Positions 33,487 to 41,693 of a stretch of 64,000 nt of DNA are shown piece after piece. Positions within the stretch are counted from its first letter, which is position 1, and the number at the start of each line of letters is the position of its first letter. The DNA is from UBA1240 sp045599185 (GTDB lineage Bacteria > Spirochaetota > Spirochaetia > Treponematales > Treponemataceae). Both the position numbers and the translations under genes were made by a program. Below the pieces are notes generated by a model. That model did no database searches, was not told the DNA's origin, and saw only the letters and a program-made list of their open reading frames with translations. Where the stretch lies: the NCBI GenBank assembly GCA_045599185.1, contig JAZRVO010000029.1, positions 62,001-126,000 on the forward strand, given 5' to 3'.

Positions 33487-33861
33487 ATGAGCGAAGAAAT
33501 TAAATTGCGACCGCACCATTTTTTGTGCTTGCGCTTTTGGGCAGGCAACGGTTATTCTGCCGCGTACACGCAAAAAGTTGAAGAAATTTTACCGCAGATT
33601 AAAAACGGTACAAAAGTAGAAATTGTTTTTGGCCCGGATACATTGTGCAAAGCCTGCCCACACTTAAAAAAAAGCCTGTGCGACAGCCAGCAGCGAGTAA
33701 CAAAGTTTGATGCAGACGTTGTAAAACTGTGCGGACTGACTGACGGACAGAAAACCACGTGGCAGGAAATGTGCAGCCTAGTTTCTGAAAAAGTAATGGA
33801 AAGCGGACAATTTTTTTCAATTTGCGGCGACTGTGCGTGGGCAGAATATTGCCACAACTGA
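33487..33861 (+). CDS. DUF1284 domain protein
   Basis: 124 residues. LRPHHFLCLRFWAGNGYSAAYT at the N-terminus is the DUF1284 signature; conserved Cys in TLCKACPHLKKSLC and ICGDCAWAEYC suggest an iron-sulfur cluster. Function unknown. It starts ten bases after the nitroreductase stop without SD, implying co-translation. Confidence 0.87.
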   Translation: MSEEIKLRPHHFLCLRFWAGNGYSAAYTQKVEEILPQIKNGTKVEIVFGPDTLCKACPHLKKSLCDSQQRVTKFDADVVKLCGLTDGQKTTWQEMCSLVSEKVMESGQFFSICGDCAWAEYCHN

Positions 33862-33994
33862 AAAGCAGCGGTTCGGTTTAATTTCATTTTTTATAAAATT
33901 GAAAATTTAAACTAAACTTCAATTTGTACTTATGCTGAAATTCAAAAAAATTGACATTTTGGCAGTAAATAAACGATTTTTATGGGAGAAACAC

Positions 33995-34387
33995 ATGCAA
34001 ACAGTACATGATTTTATCAAAGCCTGCGGTACATATTACCTGGCAACAGTTGAAAACGGTCAGCCGAGAGTGCGCCCGTTTGGAACAATCAATATTTTTG
34101 ACGGCAAACTTTACATTCAGACCGGAAAAGTAAAGGAAGTTTCAAAACAGATTCAGGCAAACCCAAAAGTAGAACTTTGCTGCTTTGACGGCCAGAAATG
34201 GCTTCGCCTTGCCGGTGAACTTGTGCGCGACGACAGAATTGAAGCAAAAAAGGACATGCTGAACAAATACCCTTCTTTGCAGCAAATGTATTCTGCCGAA
34301 GACGACAATACAGAAGTTCTGTACTTTAAAAATGCAACGGCAACTTTTTCTAACTTTGCAGGCGCACCAGAAGTAGTTAAATTCTAA
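33995..34387 (+). CDS. Pyridoxamine 5'-phosphate oxidase-like flavoprotein
   Basis: 130 residues. MQTVHDFIKACGTYYLATVENGQPRVRPFGTINIFDGKLYIQTG is the split-barrel PPOX-like flavin-binding start. Members bind FMN or F420; substrate unknown. ATG 33995 has GGGAG upstream and is preferred over an earlier in-frame start at 33932 that has none. Confidence 0.88.
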   Translation: MQTVHDFIKACGTYYLATVENGQPRVRPFGTINIFDGKLYIQTGKVKEVSKQIQANPKVELCCFDGQKWLRLAGELVRDDRIEAKKDMLNKYPSLQQMYSAEDDNTEVLYFKNATATFSNFAGAPEVVKF

Positions 34388-34405
34388 TTTTGCGGCTTTG
34401 TGGTT

Positions 34406-34474
34406 TTAAGCCCGGTATGAATAAAGAATGCCCAGTTTTTGGGCTCTTTACGCAGCACCGGGCTTAATTTTTTT
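34406..34474 (+). terminator. Branched intrinsic terminator
   Basis: Eleven-base arms (34406-34416 and 34457-34467, core AAGCCCGGT / ACCGGGCTT) enclose an inner hairpin GCCCA-GTTTT-TGGGC-like; a T-run follows at 34468-34474. Confidence 0.75.
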
Positions 34475-34760
34475 AAATAGTCCGAATATCGAGTTTGAAA
34501 AATTTGCAAAAAACAACCTTCAGGCAGTCCCTGTCTAAGATTGCTTTTAATAAAAATAATCCTGCATTTTTCAGGCAAATATTTAATACGCGAAGTTTAC
34601 CCTAAACTGAAAGATACCGAATTGCCGCCAAAAGCAGAAAAATCCACAAATATTAGTCTCAAACGTTTTATTAAATCAGCCCAAAATGCAAAAAACCGCA
34701 AAACTTTTTTAAGTTCAACTGAAAAAAAACAATTGTCAGCCTATTGCATAAATATTTGAA
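34475..34760. other. Intergenic before birA
   Basis: About 290 bases without a supported gene. Short open frames on both strands lack SD and resemble no known protein. It should hold the promoter of the biotin operon; no clear -35/-10 pair was found. Confidence 0.45.
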
Positions 34761-34763
34761 TTT

Positions 34764-34792
34764 GGTTAACCTTTATTTTGTTATGGTTAACC
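34764..34792 (+). promoter_or_regulatory. BirA-type operator overlapping the birA start codon
   Basis: Two GGTTAACC half-sites (34764-34771 and 34785-34792) are separated by 13 bases; the extended arms are TTTGGTTAACC and its complement. This fits the known BirA box form, an inverted repeat of GTTAAC-like half-sites. The birA ATG (34783-34785) lies within the site. Biotinyl-AMP-bound BirA would block its own operon. Confidence 0.8.
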
Positions 34793-35733
34793 AAAACAAA
34801 TCAACAAAACATTTAATTTTGCAAATACTGCGCGAATCTAACCAGTGCGTTTCTGGCGAAGTTTTGGCACAGCAAACCAGCGTAAGCCGGGTTGCCGTGT
34901 GGAAGGCCATTCAGGCATTGCAGGCATCCGGTTATGGAATTGAATCAACCAAAAACGGCTACATACTGCAAAACGACCTGAAAGACGGTCTTTTTCCGTG
35001 GGAATTTGACAAAAACGAGGAAATTTTTGCGCATTTTGCCCAAACGGCCTCTACCATGACCGAAGCAAAAAAAATTGCCGAAAGCACAAACGATTCAACT
35101 GTAAAAATAATTACCGCAGACAGGCAGACGCAGGGACAGGGACATGCCAACCACAAATGGACGACCACCGACGGAAGCCTTGCCGCAACGATTATTACAA
35201 AAAACAACATTCTGCAGGCCGAAAGCAACCGGCTTTTGATGGCGTCGCAAATTGCGCTTGTAAAAGTGCTGAACAATTTAACCGGCAGACAGTTTTTTGT
35301 GCGCTGGCCAAACGACATTTGGAGCGAAAAAGGCAAAGTTGCAGGAATTCTGGACGAAGTTTCGGCAAAAGGCGGAATTTGCCAGTGGGTTAACCTTGGA
35401 ATAGGCCTGAACCTTTTGAACAAGCCGGAACTGAAGGAAACCGATGTTGTATGCACCGGTTTACAGATTAGCCGGAAAGAAATTCTGAACCTGTTTTGGG
35501 AAGAATACAAAATTCAGGAAAAACTGGCACTTAGCCCAAGTAACGACCTTGAAAACCAGTGGAACATACTTTGCTGCGATTTTGGGCGAAGCGTAAAAAC
35601 AAACCGTAACAAAAACGCCCTGTTTGGCGGCGTAAATGCTTACGGCTGGGGCATTTTCAATTTTGAAGACAGCCAGCAGACGTTGCCGCCGGCACTTATC
35701 AGCTACGCAAAGCATTCCTGCGGCGCAAATTAA
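34783..35733 (+). CDS. birA: Bifunctional biotin-protein ligase / biotin operon repressor
   Basis: 316 residues. N-terminal winged helix (about 1-60: LILQILRESNQCVSGEVLAQQTSVSRVAVWKAIQAL). The ligase domain contains the biotin-binding RQTQGQGHANHKW, a variant of the usual GRGRxG motif, then FFVRWPNDIWSEKGKVAGILDE. It activates biotin and attaches it to carboxylases, such as the one at 55644, and represses biotin genes. No SD before ATG 34783. The start codon lies inside a BirA-type operator, so the leader is short or absent. Confidence 0.92.
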   Translation: MVNQNKSTKHLILQILRESNQCVSGEVLAQQTSVSRVAVWKAIQALQASGYGIESTKNGYILQNDLKDGLFPWEFDKNEEIFAHFAQTASTMTEAKKIAESTNDSTVKIITADRQTQGQGHANHKWTTTDGSLAATIITKNNILQAESNRLLMASQIALVKVLNNLTGRQFFVRWPNDIWSEKGKVAGILDEVSAKGGICQWVNLGIGLNLLNKPELKETDVVCTGLQISRKEILNLFWEEYKIQEKLALSPSNDLENQWNILCCDFGRSVKTNRNKNALFGGVNAYGWGIFNFEDSQQTLPPALISYAKHSCGAN

Positions 35734-35823
35734 GCACAAATTACGTAAAAAACGTTTTGAAAATTGCAAAAGCCGCAAACTGTGGCGCAAACACAAAACG
35801 TAAAAATAAAAAGGAGCTTTTTT

Positions 35824-36396
35824 ATGGAAAAAAAAGTAAATGGAACTGGAATCATTTTATCTGCACTTTTTGCAGCAATTACGGCCGCAGGCTGTTTCAT
35901 TCAAATTCCTTTACCGGGCGGAATTCCGATTGTATTGCAGGACATGATGGCAATGCTTAGCGGCCTTTTGCTTGGCCCGGTTTACGGCGGAATTGCCGTT
36001 CTGGTTTTTCTGGTGCTTGGTTCAATAGGATTGCCGGTTTTTTCTGGAAAAGCAGGAATACAGGTAATTTTGGCAGGCCCAACCGGCGGCTTTTTAATTG
36101 GCTATTTTGCAGGCGCAGTTATCGGCGGTTTGTTTCTGCACATTCTGCTGCACCCTTCAAAAGATCATTCAAAAACAAAACAGATTCTGCTGATTACAGC
36201 CGCAGCAATTATTGCAACAGTTGTAGTGTTTGTACTTGGCATTTTGGGCTTTATGCGCGTAACAGGCAAGGCAATTGGACCAACCTGTGCCGCAGTTGTA
36301 CTGCCATTTATTCCCGGCAACACCATTAAAATTGTTTTAATGGTACTGCTCACACTTAAATTCAGACCAACAATTTACCGCTATCTGCACAAATAG
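35824..36396 (+). CDS. bioY: Biotin transporter substrate-binding subunit BioY
   Basis: 190 residues, about six membrane helices. ALFAAITAAGCFIQIPLP, QDMMAMLSGLLLGPVYGG, GLPVFSG, and AGPTGGFLIGYF are typical of BioY, the S component of ECF-type biotin importers. ATG 35824 has GGAG upstream. Together with the ATPase and permease downstream it makes a complete BioMNY-like transporter. Confidence 0.95.
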   Translation: MEKKVNGTGIILSALFAAITAAGCFIQIPLPGGIPIVLQDMMAMLSGLLLGPVYGGIAVLVFLVLGSIGLPVFSGKAGIQVILAGPTGGFLIGYFAGAVIGGLFLHILLHPSKDHSKTKQILLITAAAIIATVVVFVLGILGFMRVTGKAIGPTCAAVVLPFIPGNTIKIVLMVLLTLKFRPTIYRYLHK

Positions 36397-36402
36397 CCTT
36401 TT

Positions 36403-36439
36403 TTCAGCAAATTCCGACACAAAGCCGGGGTTTGCTGAA
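36403..36439 (+). other. Hairpin between bioY and the ECF ATPase
   Basis: TTCAGCAAA (36403-36411) and TTTGCTGAA (36431-36439) can form a nine-base stem with an inner CCGAC...GCCGG-type pairing. No T-run follows. It may tune expression or RNA stability within the operon. Confidence 0.5.
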
Positions 36440-36471
36440 CCATTCAGAAAGCAAAAAAACAGAAGAAAAAT

Positions 36472-37209
36472 ATGAACACAGAAAACCAGACAGAGCAAAC
36501 CATAATTAAAGTTGAACATTTGACAAAAATTTTCAGTGACAAAACCCTGGCATTGGACGACGTAAGTTTTCAAATAAACAAAGGCGATTTTTTAGTGCTT
36601 GCCGGTTCAAACGGTTCGGGGAAAAGCGTATTGATGTCACTGATTGCAGGTTTGGACGACCCGACCAGCGGTAAAATAAGCGTAGACGGCGAAGTTGGTT
36701 TGGTTTTTCAGGATGCCGATGCCCAGATTTTGGGCGAAACACCCTTTGAAGACGTTTCTTTTGGTGCAAAAAATACCGGGCTTAAAAAAGCCCAACTGCA
36801 GGAAACCGTAGAAAACGCCTTAAAAGCCGTAGGACTGGAAAACAAAGCCAGCGCCTATGCCCGAAGCCTTAGCGGCGGCGAAAAACGCAGGCTGGCAGTT
36901 GCAGGCATTTTGGCAATGCAGCGGCAAATTATAATTTTTGACGAACCATTTGCAAACCTTGACTGGCCAAGCGTAAAACTTGTATGCCAAATTTTGGTTG
37001 AATTAAAGCAGCAGGGCAACACAATAATTCTGCTTACCCACGAAATTGAAAAAGTGCTTGCCCTGGCAAACCGCTTTATTGTGCTGGACAAAGGCAAAAT
37101 ACGTTTTGACGGCACGCCGGAACAGGGCTTAAAACAGAACCTTGAACAGTGGTCAATTAAAAACCCGTTAACCCAATACCAGCAATTAGGCGATTTATTA
37201 TGGCTATAA
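36472..37209 (+). CDS. ECF transporter ATPase (BioM/EcfA)
   Basis: 245 residues. ABC ATPase with Walker A GSNGSGKS, Q-loop FQDADAQILGETPFEDVSFG (the extended Q-loop typical of ECF ATPases), signature LSGGEKRRLAVAG and Walker B IIIFDEPFANLD. It powers biotin uptake by BioY with the permease encoded downstream, whose start overlaps it by ten bases. Confidence 0.92.
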   Translation: MNTENQTEQTIIKVEHLTKIFSDKTLALDDVSFQINKGDFLVLAGSNGSGKSVLMSLIAGLDDPTSGKISVDGEVGLVFQDADAQILGETPFEDVSFGAKNTGLKKAQLQETVENALKAVGLENKASAYARSLSGGEKRRLAVAGILAMQRQIIIFDEPFANLDWPSVKLVCQILVELKQQGNTIILLTHEIEKVLALANRFIVLDKGKIRFDGTPEQGLKQNLEQWSIKNPLTQYQQLGDLLWL

Positions 37210-37886
37210 AACTTTTTGCCTACCGCAAGGCAGACACAATTTTGCACAAAATGCCGGCACTTTTTAAGCTGGTTTTGCTTTTTGCAATATGTATTTACAC
37301 TTTTTCTTCCGGAATGCTTAGCACAAAAGCCCAGGTTTTTGCAAAAGCCGAACTTGTAAAACTAAGCATTTGCTTTGCAGCAGTAACCGTGCTTTTTATT
37401 TTGGCACGTGCACCGTGGAAAAGCCTTAAAAACTTAAAATTCGTTTTTGTTTTGGGCTTTTTCCTTACGGCTTTTAAAATGCTGCATTTTCCATTTTATT
37501 TCGATTTAGATGCGCTGATTAGCGGACTGCACTACACTTTCTGCTTTTTTGTAACGGCACTTTGCGCCCAGCTTATATTTGAAAGCACGTCGTCACTGCA
37601 AATAAAGGACGCGCTGGAAAGCATTCAGAACATAATTGCAGCAGTTTTGCCGCCGGTAAAAAAGCTTAACCCGGCTTTGGTAATAAGCCTTGCAATAAAC
37701 TTCATACCGATGGTTTTTGCCACATGGAACCGGGTAAACCTTGCGTGCCGGGCACGAACCAGCACCAGGCACGGCTTGGCTGGCACGGTAAAAAACGCAT
37801 TTACACAGCTTTCCGCACTGTTTTCATGCCTTTTGCATCAGGCCGAAACAACCAGAATGGCGCTTTTGAACCGTTCAAAACTCTAA
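37200..37886 (+). CDS. ECF transporter transmembrane subunit (BioN/EcfT)
   Basis: 228 residues, about five membrane helices. ALFKLVLLFAICIYTFSSG at the start and the coupling motif ACRARTSTRH near the end are features of EcfT/BioN. The start overlaps the ATPase gene by ten bases. Confidence 0.9.
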   Translation: MAIKLFAYRKADTILHKMPALFKLVLLFAICIYTFSSGMLSTKAQVFAKAELVKLSICFAAVTVLFILARAPWKSLKNLKFVFVLGFFLTAFKMLHFPFYFDLDALISGLHYTFCFFVTALCAQLIFESTSSLQIKDALESIQNIIAAVLPPVKKLNPALVISLAINFIPMVFATWNRVNLACRARTSTRHGLAGTVKNAFTQLSALFSCLLHQAETTRMALLNRSKL

Positions 37887-37930
37887 AATCTCTAAATATT
37901 ATAAAAACTATATAAATTTAAGGAATGATT

Positions 37931-38899
37931 ATGGCAGCATTTATTGAAGAACTGGAAGAAAAAATTATAAGCCAGAATTACAAAATAACAAAAGAAGAAG
38001 CATTAAAACTGTACGACGAAGATTTGAAACAGCTTTGCCGCGCCGCAAACCGAATACGTGAAAAATGCAGCGGAAACGTAAGCAGCGTGTGTTCCATCAT
38101 CAATGCAAAATCCGGCAATTGCAGCGAAAACTGCAAATATTGTGCCCAGTCTGCACACTGGAGCACCCAGTGCGAAAAAACACCATTCATTCAGCCGGAA
38201 CAGGCCGCCGAATATTCAAAAAAAGCATACCAGAACAGCGTAAGCCGCATTTCTCTTGTGGCAAGTGGCAGGGGTGTAAACGGCAAAGAATTTAATCAGG
38301 GCATTGAATGCTTTAAGCAGATGCAGAGCGAAACGCCGGACATGGCACTTTGCGCATCTTTCGGCATAATTTCATTTGAAGCAATGCAAAAACTGAAAGA
38401 ATGCGGCGTAACACGATACCACCACAACCTTGAAACCGGCAAAAATTATTACGGCCAAATTTGTACTACCCACACTTACGAAGAACGCATTGAAACAATA
38501 AAAAACGCCCAGAAAGCCGGCATGGAAATATGCTGCGGCGGCATAATCGGCATGGGCGAAACCAGAAGTGACCGCATAGACATGGCAATGGAAATACGGG
38601 AACTGAACGTGCAGTCCGTACCAATAAACGTTTTAACACCAATTTCTGGTACACCGCTGGAAAACACGGCAGAAATTTCTAAAGAAGAAGTTTTGAAAAC
38701 TATCGCAATCTTCAGATTTGTTATGCCGGCGCAGGTTTTGCGCTGCGCGGCAGGTCGCAAAAAACTTGGCAACAACGGCGTAGACGCATTTAACGCCGGG
38801 GCAAACGCACTTATAAGCGGCGATTTTTTAACCGTAAGCGGCAGCACCAACGAAGAAGACATTCAGATGCTAAAATCGCTTGGTTACACAATTGGCTGA
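37931..38899 (+). CDS. bioB: Biotin synthase
   Basis: 322 residues. Radical SAM motif CSENCKYCAQSAHW, the BioB consensus, plus DMALCASFG, ARYHHNLET-like RYHHNLETG and GICCGGIIGMGE-type region CCGGIIGMGET. It inserts sulfur into dethiobiotin. ATG 37931 is preferred over 37925 because AAGGA then sits at normal distance. No bioA, bioD or bioF lies in this window, so the organism may import dethiobiotin or have those genes elsewhere. Confidence 0.95.
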   Translation: MAAFIEELEEKIISQNYKITKEEALKLYDEDLKQLCRAANRIREKCSGNVSSVCSIINAKSGNCSENCKYCAQSAHWSTQCEKTPFIQPEQAAEYSKKAYQNSVSRISLVASGRGVNGKEFNQGIECFKQMQSETPDMALCASFGIISFEAMQKLKECGVTRYHHNLETGKNYYGQICTTHTYEERIETIKNAQKAGMEICCGGIIGMGETRSDRIDMAMEIRELNVQSVPINVLTPISGTPLENTAEISKEEVLKTIAIFRFVMPAQVLRCAAGRKKLGNNGVDAFNAGANALISGDFLTVSGSTNEEDIQMLKSLGYTIG

Positions 38900-38923
38900 A
38901 AACTGAAAAACTAGAAAAAAATG

Positions 38924-38962
38924 AAAACGGCACACCAAAAGTTTCTGCGGTGTGCTAGTTTT
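38924..38962. terminator. Bidirectional terminator
   Basis: GCACACC (38930-38936) and GGTGTGC (38949-38955) flanked by AAAAC upstream and TAGTTTTC downstream, between the convergent bioB and RelA/SpoT-like genes. It overlaps the latter's stop. Confidence 0.7.
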
Positions 38963-39638
38963 CTTCTATTAAGTTGCGTATTTGCTGCATTTCCAAATCC
39001 AAGGCCGCGCTCTGGTTGGCGCAGTACAAAAGCATACCGGAAAGTTCGCTTAAAACTTCCTTATCAATGTTCTTTTTGTAGCGCATTTTATGTTCAAGGC
39101 TTGCCCAAAAGTCCATTGCAATTGTACGCAGCTGCACTTCAACTTTCATCGGGCGTTTTTCATTTTTCAAAAAAATCGGCACTTCAACAATAAGGTGCAG
39201 GCTGCGGTAGCCGCTTTCTTTTGGTTCCTTAATGTAGTCTTTCCGTTCAATAAGCGTTATGTCATCCTGCTTCAAAAGGCAATCTTCCAGAAAATAAATG
39301 TCTTCCGGAAAAGAACAGATAACGCGAACACCGGCAATGTCAGAAATATTTTCTTCAAGAACCTTAATATCGGGTTTAAGGCCGCGGCTGCGCATTTTAT
39401 AGGCAATGCTTTCCGGGCTTTTAATGCGGGTTTTTATACTTTCAATGGGGTTATGTTCTTTTTCAAGTGAAAGCTGTTCATCCAGAACCTTGAATTTGGT
39501 TTCAATTTCCATGCATGCACATTTGTAAAAAGCCATCAGCTCGCGGTAAGGCTTGGAATTGCGGTCAATAATTTTTAAAAATTCTTCAAGTCCAAAATCC
39601 GCAATCTTTTGCGGCGAAGGAATAGGAAAGAAATCCAT
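38955..39638 (-). CDS. Small alarmone synthetase-like protein (RelA/SpoT domain)
   Basis: 227 residues, single-domain. LMAFYKCACMEIETKFKVLDEQL, then IKTRIKSPESIAYKMRSRG, DIAGVRVICSF, GYRSLHLIVEVPIF and VEVQLRTIAMDFWASLEHKMRYK match small alarmone synthetases (YjbM/YwaC type). No hydrolase domain. ATG 39638 is used because the longer frame to 39812 runs through non-coding-looking sequence; GGAAA lies upstream. Second RelA/SpoT-domain protein in this window. Confidence 0.9.
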   Translation of the reverse strand: MDFFPIPSPQKIADFGLEEFLKIIDRNSKPYRELMAFYKCACMEIETKFKVLDEQLSLEKEHNPIESIKTRIKSPESIAYKMRSRGLKPDIKVLEENISDIAGVRVICSFPEDIYFLEDCLLKQDDITLIERKDYIKEPKESGYRSLHLIVEVPIFLKNEKRPMKVEVQLRTIAMDFWASLEHKMRYKKNIDKEVLSELSGMLLYCANQSAALDLEMQQIRNLIEEN

Positions 39639-39821
39639 TTTTATTTTTCCTTTTTCATAAATAAGTAAAAATCTTAAAACTGAACAAAGCAGAAAAGATA
39701 AAAGGATTTTAGCACAACCGGAACAAACATTAAAGTGAAGCGCATAAAGGCGCTGTTCGTTGTATTTAAAATAAAAAAGTGCTTTTTTGTGCCGTAAAAA
39801 AGTCTGCCACAATATCGGAAT

Positions 39822-40019
39822 CTATTTATTTCTGTTTTTAACAAGTATAACTACACCAGCCACGGCAAAACACAGCGCGGCAATAATCATTGCAACGCCA
39901 ATTATAACGCCAAGCCTAAACTTTACCGCATCGCCGGATGTACGTAACCCGTGGCAGGCCGCACCAACCGCCAGGCACAACAGCGAAACCGCAAAGGGTA
40001 TAAAATTTTTTGCTTTCAT
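39822..40019 (-). CDS. Small membrane protein with two helices
   Basis: 65 residues. Two hydrophobic helices (about 8-24 and 38-59) with a short loop and a basic end KNRNK. SD AGGAG precedes the ATG. I recognise no family. It follows another small membrane ORF after about ten bases, so they may form a two-gene operon. Confidence 0.65.
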   Translation of the reverse strand: MKAKNFIPFAVSLLCLAVGAACHGLRTSGDAVKFRLGVIIGVAMIIAALCFAVAGVVILVKNRNK

Positions 40020-40028
40020 ATTTTTCTC

Positions 40029-40208
40029 CTAAAACCTTGCACCAGCAAACGCCAAATTAAACAAGCCAATCAAAACATCAAAAACCAGAAGCAAAACTAG
40101 CAGAACAAATTTTAAGCCCAGCGTTTTTCGCCTTTTAAACATTACCAACAGTTGCCGCCAAAAAGCTCCGGTATTAACAGCAGGCTTAAAACGCACTCGC
40201 TTCGCCAT
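40029..40208 (-). CDS. Small basic single-helix membrane protein
   Basis: 59 residues from ATG 40208 (GGAAA upstream). The N-terminal 38 residues are very basic (MAKRVRFKP, FKRRKTLGLKF) and the rest a single hydrophobic helix (VLLVLLLVFDVLIGLFNLAF). No family recognised. A longer start at 40238 is possible but has no SD. Confidence 0.5.
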   Translation of the reverse strand: MAKRVRFKPAVNTGAFWRQLLVMFKRRKTLGLKFVLLVLLLVFDVLIGLFNLAFAGARF

Positions 40209-40286
40209 AAAAACATTTCCAACCGTACCGAAGAGCAAACCTCAAGATACCATTTTTTTATAAAAATTCCTTAATAAAAAATTCGC

Positions 40287-40324
40287 TTGACTTACCAATT
40301 GGTAAGTATTTTACTAATGGTAAG
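40287..40324 (+). promoter_or_regulatory. Promoter with palindromic operators for the XRE-ImmA pair
   Basis: TTGACT (40287-40292) precedes a perfect 16-base palindrome CTTACCAATTGGTAAG (40291-40306). A variant TTACTAATGGTAAG lies at 40311-40324. A -10-like TACTAA is within the second site. The arrangement fits autorepression by the XRE protein. Confidence 0.65.
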
Positions 40325-40351
40325 TTTCAGGTAAAGGAGATTCCCAAGGAA

Positions 40352-40675
40352 ATGGAAGAAACTTTTGCTAATAGATTGCAGAATCTCATAAAAAAATCTG
40401 GATATACACAGAAGCAGGTTGCTGATTTAGTTGGCGTAACTGAATCAGCTTTTTCAAGATACATGAATTCTGAAAGAATTCCTAAAACAACAATTTTAGC
40501 AAATATCGCGACTTGTCTCCAAACAACAAGTCAGTATCTGCTTACAGGGAAAGATCCTTACTCTGATTTTGCCGAAATAAGAGGTTTTGTTGCTCGCAGT
40601 GCAGAAAATATTACTGAAGAGCAAAGAAATGATTTAATAAAACTTTTAGAAAGTATCAATGAAAGAATGGAGTAA
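40352..40675 (+). CDS. XRE-family repressor of an XRE-ImmA pair
   Basis: 107 residues. HTH region NLIKKSGYTQKQVADLVGVTESAFSRYMNSERIPK. In ICEBs1 and many phages, such a repressor (ImmR) is cleaved by the metalloprotease encoded next to it (ImmA). ATG 40352 is preceded by AAGGA. Very AT-rich codon use sets this island apart from its neighbours. Palindromic operators lie at its promoter. Confidence 0.85.
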   Translation: MEETFANRLQNLIKKSGYTQKQVADLVGVTESAFSRYMNSERIPKTTILANIATCLQTTSQYLLTGKDPYSDFAEIRGFVARSAENITEEQRNDLIKLLESINERME

Positions 40676-40677
40676 AA

Positions 40678-41265
40678 ATGAGATTACCACCCTGGCGTTA
40701 CGAAAAAATAAAGAAAATTTCAGCCGATAATATGGCTCTCTATTTTGATACAATTCCTGTAGATGTATTTGAACTTGCACGTATAAATAAAATTATTCTT
40801 GTACCTTACTCAAAGCTGACAACTTATGAATTGAATGTGCTCAAAGAAAAATTTAGTGTAATTTCAAAAGATGGTTTTCTTTTCTGGGGTAAAAAACGTG
40901 GAAAATTAAGAGGTTTCATATATTATGATGACTCGATGCCCATACAAAGAGTGAGATTTACAATAATGCATGAAATTGGTCATTATATTCTGAAACATTA
41001 CGAAATAAGCGATTTAGCAGAAGCTGAAGCTAATTTCTTCGCAAAATTTCTGCTTGCGCCACCAATTCTTGTTCATTTGATAAAGCCAAATGATTATACA
41101 GAAATTGCAGCAACTTTTGATATATCTCATGAATTTGCTTACAATGCTTTTTCTTATTATCAAAAATGGTTAATGATAAAACGAAAAAACAATAAAATTG
41201 AACCTTATGAGTCATCTATATATTTAAAATTTAAAGATGAGCACATTTTTAAGAAAGCTATTTAA
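40678..41265 (+). CDS. ImmA/IrrE-family metallo-endopeptidase
   Basis: 195 residues. Zinc site in FTIMHEIGHYILKH (HExxH), followed by AEANFFAKFLLAPP, the typical third-ligand region. It probably cleaves the XRE repressor two bases upstream under stress. Such pairs control mobile elements or toxin-type functions. Confidence 0.88.
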   Translation: MRLPPWRYEKIKKISADNMALYFDTIPVDVFELARINKIILVPYSKLTTYELNVLKEKFSVISKDGFLFWGKKRGKLRGFIYYDDSMPIQRVRFTIMHEIGHYILKHYEISDLAEAEANFFAKFLLAPPILVHLIKPNDYTEIAATFDISHEFAYNAFSYYQKWLMIKRKNNKIEPYESSIYLKFKDEHIFKKAI

Positions 41266-41279
41266 GGAGGATGTTGCCT

Positions 41280-41345
41280 ATGCGAGTAGTAAATAAAAAA
41301 GCTTACTTTGATTGGTACTCAAAGCAAGCTTGCGATTGGCTATAA
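41280..41345 (+). CDS. Very short ORF (21 aa) or remnant
   Basis: MRVVNKKAYFDWYSKQACDWL, preceded by a strong AGGAGG nine bases before and overlapping the ImmA stop. The strong SD suggests translation, but the ORF ends after 21 codons; it may be the broken start of a longer gene whose continuation is seen in other frames up to 41540. Confidence 0.3.
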   Translation: MRVVNKKAYFDWYSKQACDWL

Positions 41346-41545
41346 GCCTTTTACTTAAATCCATTGGTACTGGATTTAAGCGACGAAACATCAGGAAAGA
41401 CATTTCAATATGATATTTGAATAATAACCCTAATCTGGTGCTTTCGTCAATAAAAATTTATTGACGCTTCTCCTGGTGAATTTTATGTAGTTTACATTGA
41501 TTCACCATATAAATGGAGTTGCTTTTTCGAAAGGAGGCACCGCTT
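41346..41545. other. Possible gene debris
   Basis: Short coherent fragments appear in different frames (LVLDLSDETSGKTF near 41365; SPGEFYVVYIDSPYKW near 41470). No intact gene. Consistent with a decaying gene in the island. Confidence 0.3.
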
Positions 41546-41650
41546 ATGGGTCAAGGTATATCTGGGCATGCTTATATTTATCATAATGGAAGTAAATATT
41601 TGGTTACCCAAACAACTAATCATACTATTTCAATAACGGGAATATTATAA
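41546..41650 (+). CDS. Small ORF (34 aa), unknown
   Basis: Starts MGQGISGHAYIYHNGSKY, with a strong SD AAAGGAGG eight bases before the ATG, and ends after 34 codons at 41650. No family recognised. Its strong SD and position before the acidic ORF argue for translation, but it may be a truncated gene. Confidence 0.35.
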   Translation: MGQGISGHAYIYHNGSKYLVTQTTNHTISITGIL

Positions 41651-41693
41651 TGGGATTGCTCTGATCCAAAAAATCCAGTAAGAGGAGATGCTG

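Noticed and set aside
34541..34759. 72-codon plus-strand ORF before birA
   Set aside because: No SD, no recognisable domain, and it overlaps the probable promoter region of birA.
38955..39812. Longer start of the small alarmone synthetase
   Set aside because: Residues upstream of 39638 look like translated intergenic DNA and have no family similarity.
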